DNA of 64,000 nucleotides from JB111 sp052093225 (GTDB lineage: Bacteria > Actinomycetota > Actinomycetes > Actinomycetales > Actinomycetaceae). The notes under the pieces were generated by a model. It worked only from the letters and a program-made list of their open reading frames with translations. It did no database searches and was not told where the DNA came from. Location: assembly GCA_052093225.1 (NCBI GenBank), contig JBQDDG010000004.1:33170-97169 (forward strand). The letters are read 5' to 3'. Shown here in pieces: positions 59,692 to 64,000 of the stretch. The position numbers and the translations under genes are program-made. Position 1 is the stretch's first letter. Each line of letters starts with the position of its first letter.

Positions 59692-61179
59692 TCATGCGGG
59701 CAGGCGCCGTTCAGCCTCGGCCCACGGCTCCGCGTCGCCAGACGGCTCGTAGCGCCGGGTCTCGGTCGACGCGGCGACGACCTCGCGCAGCGCCCGCAGT
59801 CCCGGCCCGACCTGCCCGGCCGCCTGCGCCTGGACGAGCAGGTTCCCGATCGCGGTGCCCTCGGCGGGCCCGGCCACGACGGGGAGGCCGGTGGCGTCGG
59901 CGGTGAGCTCGCACAGCAGCGCGTTCTTCGAGCCGCCGCCCACCACGTGCACCACGTCCACCTCTCTCCCGGAGAGCCAGGCCGCCTGCCGGAGCGCCCG
60001 CCGGTAGGCCATGGCGAGGGAGTCGAGGATGCACCGGGCGAAGGCCGCCGGGGACTGGGGGGCGGGCTGCCCGGTGCGGCGGGCCTCCTCGGCGATGCGC
60101 GCCGGCATCTCGCCGGGCGCGTGGAAGGAGGGCGCGTCGATGTCGACGACGCAGGCGAGCGCGGGCTCGGCCCGGGCGGCCTCGACCAGGTCGACGACGT
60201 CGATCCGGTCCCCTTGTTCGCGCCACGTCCGCAGGCACTCCTGGAGCGCCCACAGGCCGGTGACGTTGCGGAGGTAACGGACCGTGCCGTCGAGGCCGAG
60301 CTCGTTGGTGAAGTTGGCCGCCCGGCTCTCCTCGCTCAGTACGGGCTGCTCCAGCTCGAGGCCCACGAGGGACCAGGTGCCCGAGGAGATGTACGCGGCG
60401 CGCGTCGAAGTGGTCGGCAGGGCCGCCACCGCCGACGCGGTGTCGTGGGAGGCGACGGCCACGAGGGAGGCCGGCCCGACGCCGATCGGGTCGCGCAGCT
60501 GCCCGACGACGGTGCCCGGCTCCACGAGTCGCGGCAGGAGGGCGGCCGTGTCGATCCCGTAGGCCGCGGACAGCCCGGACACGAGATCGTCGGACCACCG
60601 GCGGGACGAGGCGTCGACCAGACCGGTCGTCGACGCGTTGGTCACCTCGGCGACGACGGACCCGGCGAGCCAGTGCCCGAGGAGGTCGGGCAGCAGCAGG
60701 AGCGTGCGCGCGGCGGCCGCCTGCGCGGAGCCCGCCGAGGCTGCGAGCTGGAAGATCGTGTTGAACGGCAGCACCTGCAGGCCGTTGCGCGCGTAGCACC
60801 AGGGAGCGGGCAGGTGCTCGAAGACCTGCTCGGGCACGCCGTCGGTGCGCGCGTCGCGGTGGTGGACGGGGATGCCGAGCAGGGCGCCGTCGGCGTCGAG
60901 CAGCCCGTAGTCCACCCCCCACCCGTCGATCCCCACGGATGTGAGCGGGCCGTGCTCGCGGGCCGCGACGCGCAGGCCGTCGACCATCTCCCGGTAGAGC
61001 CCGACGACGTCCGTGTGCAGGACCTCCCGCTCCCCCGCCGGCACGGCGACCGGGCCGTTGGGGAACCGGGCGACCTCGGTGGTGGTGAGCCGGCCGTCGT
61101 GCACGCGCCCGACGATCACGCGCCCGCTGGAGGCGCCCAGGTCGACGGCCGCGTAGGTGGGCCCGCCGTCGGCGGTCAT
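59692..61179 (-). CDS. rhaB: Rhamnulokinase
   Basis: Phosphorylates L-rhamnulose at C1. The 495-residue FGGY-family kinase has the N-terminal phosphate motif 'VDLGASSGRVIVG' (about 11-23), 'SVGIDGWGVDYGLLDADG' (about 81-98), and the C-terminal ATP motif 'VHVVGGGSKNALLCELTADATG'. These are the RhaB hallmarks. It starts within the rhaD stop (4-bp overlap), so the two are coupled. Confidence 0.95.
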   Translation of the reverse strand: MTADGGPTYAAVDLGASSGRVIVGRVHDGRLTTTEVARFPNGPVAVPAGEREVLHTDVVGLYREMVDGLRVAAREHGPLTSVGIDGWGVDYGLLDADGALLGIPVHHRDARTDGVPEQVFEHLPAPWCYARNGLQVLPFNTIFQLAASAGSAQAAAARTLLLLPDLLGHWLAGSVVAEVTNASTTGLVDASSRRWSDDLVSGLSAAYGIDTAALLPRLVEPGTVVGQLRDPIGVGPASLVAVASHDTASAVAALPTTSTRAAYISSGTWSLVGLELEQPVLSEESRAANFTNELGLDGTVRYLRNVTGLWALQECLRTWREQGDRIDVVDLVEAARAEPALACVVDIDAPSFHAPGEMPARIAEEARRTGQPAPQSPAAFARCILDSLAMAYRRALRQAAWLSGREVDVVHVVGGGSKNALLCELTADATGLPVVAGPAEGTAIGNLLVQAQAAGQVGPGLRALREVVAASTETRRYEPSGDAEPWAEAERRLPA

Positions 61180-63224
61180 CGCAGGAACGCGGCCGCCACC
61201 CCGGAGTCGACCGGGATGTGCAGACCGGTGGTCTGGGTGAGGTCGGGGCCGACGAGGGCGACGACGGCGGCCGCCACGTGCTCGGGGAGCACCTCGCGCT
61301 TGAGCAGGGTCCGTCCCGCGTAGTACTGGCCGAGCTCCTCCTCGGGGACTCCGTAGACCGCGGCGCGCTTGGCGCCCCAGCCGCCGGCGAAGATCCCGGA
61401 GCCGCGCACCACGCCGTCGGGGTTGACGCCGTTGACCCGGATGCCGTGTGCTCCGAGCTCGGCGGCGAGGAGCCGCACCTGGTGGGCCTGGTCGGCCTTG
61501 GCCGCACCGTAGGCCACGTTGTTGGGGCCGGCGAACAGCGAGTTCTTCGAGGCGATGTAGACGACGTCGCCGCCCATGCCCTGGGCGATCATCGCCCGCG
61601 CGGCCTCGCGCGCCACGAGGAAGGATCCGCGGGCCATGACGTCGTGCTGGACGTCCCAGTCGGCCACCGTGGTCTCGAGCAACGGCTTGGAGATGGACAG
61701 TCCGGCGTTGTTGACCACGAGGTCCACGCCCCCGAACGCGAGCACGGACTGCGCCACGAGCGCGGCGACGTCGTCCTCGACGGTGACGTCCGCACCGATC
61801 GCGACGGCGACGTCGGGACCGCCGAGCGCGGCGGCCACCTCCTCGGCGCGGGCGAGGTCACGGTCGGCGACGACGACGCAGGCCCCCTCGGCGGCGAGCC
61901 GCTCGGCGGTGGCGCGTCCGATGCCCGAGCCTCCCCCGGTGACGAGGGCGATTCGGGTCGCGAGCGTCCTCGGCGCGGGTTGCCTCCTGAGCTTGGCCTC
62001 CTCGAGCGCCCAGTACTCGATGCGGAACTTCTCGGACTCGTCGATGGGGGCGTACGTGGAGATCGCCTCCGCGCCACGCATGACGTTAATGGCGTTGACG
62101 TAGAACTCGCCGGCCACCCGCGCGGTCTGCTTGTCCTTGCCGAACGAGAACATCCCGACGCCGGGGATCAGCACGATCGCGGGGTCCGCGCCCCGCATGG
62201 CCGGGGAGTCGGCGTCGGCGTGGCGCTCGTAGTAGGCGGCGTACTCCTCGCGGTAGGCGGCATGGAGCTCGCGCAGGCGCTCGACCGCCTCGTCGAGGGG
62301 GGCGTCGGCGCGCAGATCGAGGACCAGCGGACGCACCTTGGTGCGCAGGAAGTGGTCCGGGCATGAGGTGCCGAGCTCTGCGAGCGGGGCGAGCTTCTCG
62401 CGGGAAACGAGCTCGAGCACGGCGGCCGAGTCGGTGAAGTGGCCGACCTGCGGGCGGTCGGCGGACGCGAGCCCGCGCACCACCGGGGCGAGGGCGGCCG
62501 CCCGGGCCCGCCGGGCGTCGTCGGGCAGGGCCTCGCGCCCGGGGACGACCGGGCCGAACGGGTGCCCGCCCTCGGCGGCCAGCCTCTCGGTCCGCTCCGC
62601 GATGAACGCCTCCGCGGTGCGGATGATCTCCAGCGACGCGGCCTCGCACTCCTCGCTGGTCTCCCCCCAGGCCGTGATGCCGTGGCCACCGAGGACGCAT
62701 CCGATCGCGTCCGGGTGGGCGCGGCGGATCTCGGCGATGTCGAGGCCGAGCTGGAAGCCGGGTCGGCGCCACGGCACCCAGACCACGCGGTCGCCGAAGC
62801 ACTCGCGGGCGAGGGCCTCACCGTCGGCGGCGGTGGCGAGCGCGATCCCGGAGTCGGGGTGCAGGTGGTCGACGTGCGGTGCCTCGACGAGCCCGTGCAT
62901 GGCGGTGTCGATGCTGGGGGCCGCGCCGCCCTTGCCGTGCAGGCAGTAGTCGAAGGCGGCCACCATCTCGTCCTCGCGCTCGACGCCCGGGTAGACGTCG
63001 ACGAGCGCGCGGAGGCGGTCGAGGCGGAGCACCGCGAGGCCGGCCTCCGTGAGGGTGCCGAGGTCGCCGCCCGAGCCCTTGACCCAGCAGAGCTCGACGG
63101 GCTCGCCGGTGACGGGGTCGGTGTCGGTGCCCTTGGCCGAGGTGTTGCCGCCGGCGTAGTTGGTGTTGCGGGGGTCGGCGCCCAGCCGGTTGGAGCGGGC
63201 GACGAGCTCGGACGGTGTGCTCAC
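61176..63224 (-). CDS. rhaD: Bifunctional rhamnulose-1-phosphate aldolase / L-lactaldehyde dehydrogenase
   Basis: A 682-residue fusion. Residues 1-415 are a class II aldolase domain that splits rhamnulose 1-phosphate into dihydroxyacetone phosphate and L-lactaldehyde ('NYAGGNTSAKG' at 22-32, 'HVDHLHPDSG' 117-126 and 'GGHGITAWG' 179-187 with the metal His). Residues 420-682 are an SDR domain (TGGGSGIG 429-436, YGAAK catalytic pair later) that oxidises the lactaldehyde to L-lactate. The pair avoids release of the toxic aldehyde. CGGAGAA precedes GTG 63224. Confidence 0.95.
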   Translation of the reverse strand: MSTPSELVARSNRLGADPRNTNYAGGNTSAKGTDTDPVTGEPVELCWVKGSGGDLGTLTEAGLAVLRLDRLRALVDVYPGVEREDEMVAAFDYCLHGKGGAAPSIDTAMHGLVEAPHVDHLHPDSGIALATAADGEALARECFGDRVVWVPWRRPGFQLGLDIAEIRRAHPDAIGCVLGGHGITAWGETSEECEAASLEIIRTAEAFIAERTERLAAEGGHPFGPVVPGREALPDDARRARAAALAPVVRGLASADRPQVGHFTDSAAVLELVSREKLAPLAELGTSCPDHFLRTKVRPLVLDLRADAPLDEAVERLRELHAAYREEYAAYYERHADADSPAMRGADPAIVLIPGVGMFSFGKDKQTARVAGEFYVNAINVMRGAEAISTYAPIDESEKFRIEYWALEEAKLRRQPAPRTLATRIALVTGGGSGIGRATAERLAAEGACVVVADRDLARAEEVAAALGGPDVAVAIGADVTVEDDVAALVAQSVLAFGGVDLVVNNAGLSISKPLLETTVADWDVQHDVMARGSFLVAREAARAMIAQGMGGDVVYIASKNSLFAGPNNVAYGAAKADQAHQVRLLAAELGAHGIRVNGVNPDGVVRGSGIFAGGWGAKRAAVYGVPEEELGQYYAGRTLLKREVLPEHVAAAVVALVGPDLTQTTGLHIPVDSGVAAAFLR

Positions 63225-63259
63225 GGGTTCTCCGTCGGTCGGTTCTGTGCGGTGCTCGT

Positions 63260-63355
63260 GGTGCGGGTCGGGAGGTGCGGGGCCGGGGTGCGGCTCCGGG
63301 GGGCGGCTTCGGCGGTGCGGGTCCGAGGGTGCGGGTTCGGGGGTGCCGGGCCCGG
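63260..63355. repeat. 14-bp degenerate tandem repeat between rhaI and rhaD
   Basis: Units near GGTGCGGGTYCGGG at 63260, 63274, 63288, 63314, 63328 and 63342 fill most of the 143-bp space between the two genes. On the transcribed (minus) strand it is C-rich, like Rho-utilisation sites, but that is speculative. Confidence 0.75.
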
Positions 63356-63367
63356 CCGGGCGCCCGG

Positions 63368-64000
63368 TCAGGCGCCCCAGCCGGCCTGGGTGCCGCCGAC
63401 GCGGTCGGCGGCGATGCGCTCGAGGTACCCGCTCGCCGCGAACTCGGCCATCGGGTCCTCCGGCAGGCCGCGGGCGGCGCGCCACTCGCGCAGCGCCGGG
63501 CGGACGTCGGTCCAGAAGGCGTCCATGAGGACGTCGTTCGCGCCGAGCACGTCGTTGTCCGCCTGCGCCTTGGCGAGCGCGTCGCGGTCCACCTGCAGGG
63601 CGCGGAGCGTGGCCTCCTGGACGTTGAGGACGGACCGGATCTCGCCCGGGATCTTCGCCTCGATGTTGTGGCACTGGTCGAGCATGAAGGCGACGCCGGT
63701 CGCCGGGTCGAGGCCGCCGCCACGGATGACCTCGACCATGATCCGGAAGAGCTGGAACGGGTCGGCCGCGCCGACGATGAGGTCGTCGTCGGCGTAGAAG
63801 CGCGAGTTGAAGTCGAACGAGCCGAGCTTCCCCAGGCGCAGGAGCTGCATGACGATGAACTCCACGTTCGTGCCGGGTGCGTGGTGCCCGGTGTCGAGGC
63901 AGACCACGGCCCGCTCCCCCAGCGCCGCCACCTGGCTGTAGGCCGTGCCCCAGTCGGGGACGTCCGTGTGGTAGAACGCCGGCTCGAAGAACTTGTACTC
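63368..64000 (-). CDS. rhaI: L-rhamnose isomerase, N-terminus beyond window edge
   Basis: The last 210 codons are in the window, stop at 63370-63368. The segment 'KFFEPAFYHTDVPDWGTAY', 'CLDTGHHAPGTNVEFIVMQLLRLGKLGSFDFNSRFYADDDLIVGAADPFQLFRIMVE' (key metal-site residues Asp and His of the TIM barrel in separate pieces) and 'LDQCHNIEAKIPGEIRSVLNVQEATLRAL' fit the bacterial rhamnose isomerase of the RhaI type found in actinobacteria. It converts L-rhamnose to L-rhamnulose, the first step of the pathway continued by rhaD and rhaB downstream. Confidence 0.94.
   Translation of the reverse strand, partial: EYKFFEPAFYHTDVPDWGTAYSQVAALGERAVVCLDTGHHAPGTNVEFIVMQLLRLGKLGSFDFNSRFYADDDLIVGAADPFQLFRIMVEVIRGGGLDPATGVAFMLDQCHNIEAKIPGEIRSVLNVQEATLRALQVDRDALAKAQADNDVLGANDVLMDAFWTDVRPALREWRAARGLPEDPMAEFAASGYLERIAADRVGGTQAGWGA

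Overview
The window is very GC-rich DNA (rich in GCC, CTC and GAC codons) from an actinomycete, most likely the order Micrococcales (Georgenia or Cellulomonas-like). The evidence is a mycothiol-dependent formaldehyde dehydrogenase, an LldD2-type lactate dehydrogenase, DUF5926 and DUF6458 proteins, a carbohydrate ABC operon without its own ATPase, many GTG starts, and many genes whose -10 box (TANNNT) ends 5-9 bases before the start codon, as expected for leaderless mRNAs. The genus is an inference. A run of exactly 100 N at 30460-30559 marks a scaffold gap, so this is draft sequence.

Layout. 0-9 kb: partial baeRF protein, tRNA-Ser(CGA), sirtuin, an intergenic 22-bp repeat array, tadA, upp, an alpha/beta hydrolase, a MarR-controlled efflux pump, and a divergent MmyB-type regulator/SDR pair. 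9.3-14.7 kb: a LacI-led tripartite tricarboxylate (TctCBA) operon with a Gfo/Idh/MocA oxidoreductase, under a perfect 22-bp palindrome. 14.8-19.4 kb: tRNA-Arg and two secreted FG-GAP-repeat proteins flanking a DASS dicarboxylate transporter; the second has an apparent one-base frameshift after its signal peptide. 19.5-24 kb: sulfurtransferase sseA preceded by a 22-codon leader peptide ending Cys-Cys, two small envelope proteins, tRNA-Ser(GCT) and tRNA-Ser(TGA), and a quinone reductase. 24-29.3 kb: a CUT1 sugar ABC operon with two paralogous binding proteins, one permease carrying an unusual extracytoplasmic insert. 29.4-46.8 kb: serS translationally coupled to a HAD phosphatase with an Asp-Ala-repeat linker (site of the gap), lipid kinase, TOBE regulator, pheA, a large membrane protein with a 13-codon upstream ORF, TauE exporter, glycosyltransferase, DUF5926, rhodanese, pgm, GntP permease, methyltransferase and DUF6458. 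46.9-53.3 kb: modABC, an APP1-like phosphatase, DUF1801, lhgO and vapBC. 53.4-58.3 kb: the mycothiol formaldehyde pathway (MscR and an MBL hydrolase) and a three-gene DUF418/histidine kinase/response regulator operon. 58.3-64 kb: L-rhamnose catabolism (rhaI-rhaD-rhaB) followed by lldD.

How the genes connect. RhaI, RhaB and RhaD/RhaE convert L-rhamnose to dihydroxyacetone phosphate and L-lactate; LldD then oxidises lactate to pyruvate, so the right end encodes a full route. The TOBE regulator at 33.9-34.3 kb may serve the modABC transporter 12 kb away. The leader peptide before sseA looks like a cysteine-sensing attenuator. Otherwise the window is mostly chromosomal housekeeping and transport. 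I saw no phage genes, insertion sequence, CRISPR array or biosynthetic cluster. No gene-free stretch exceeds 300 bases.
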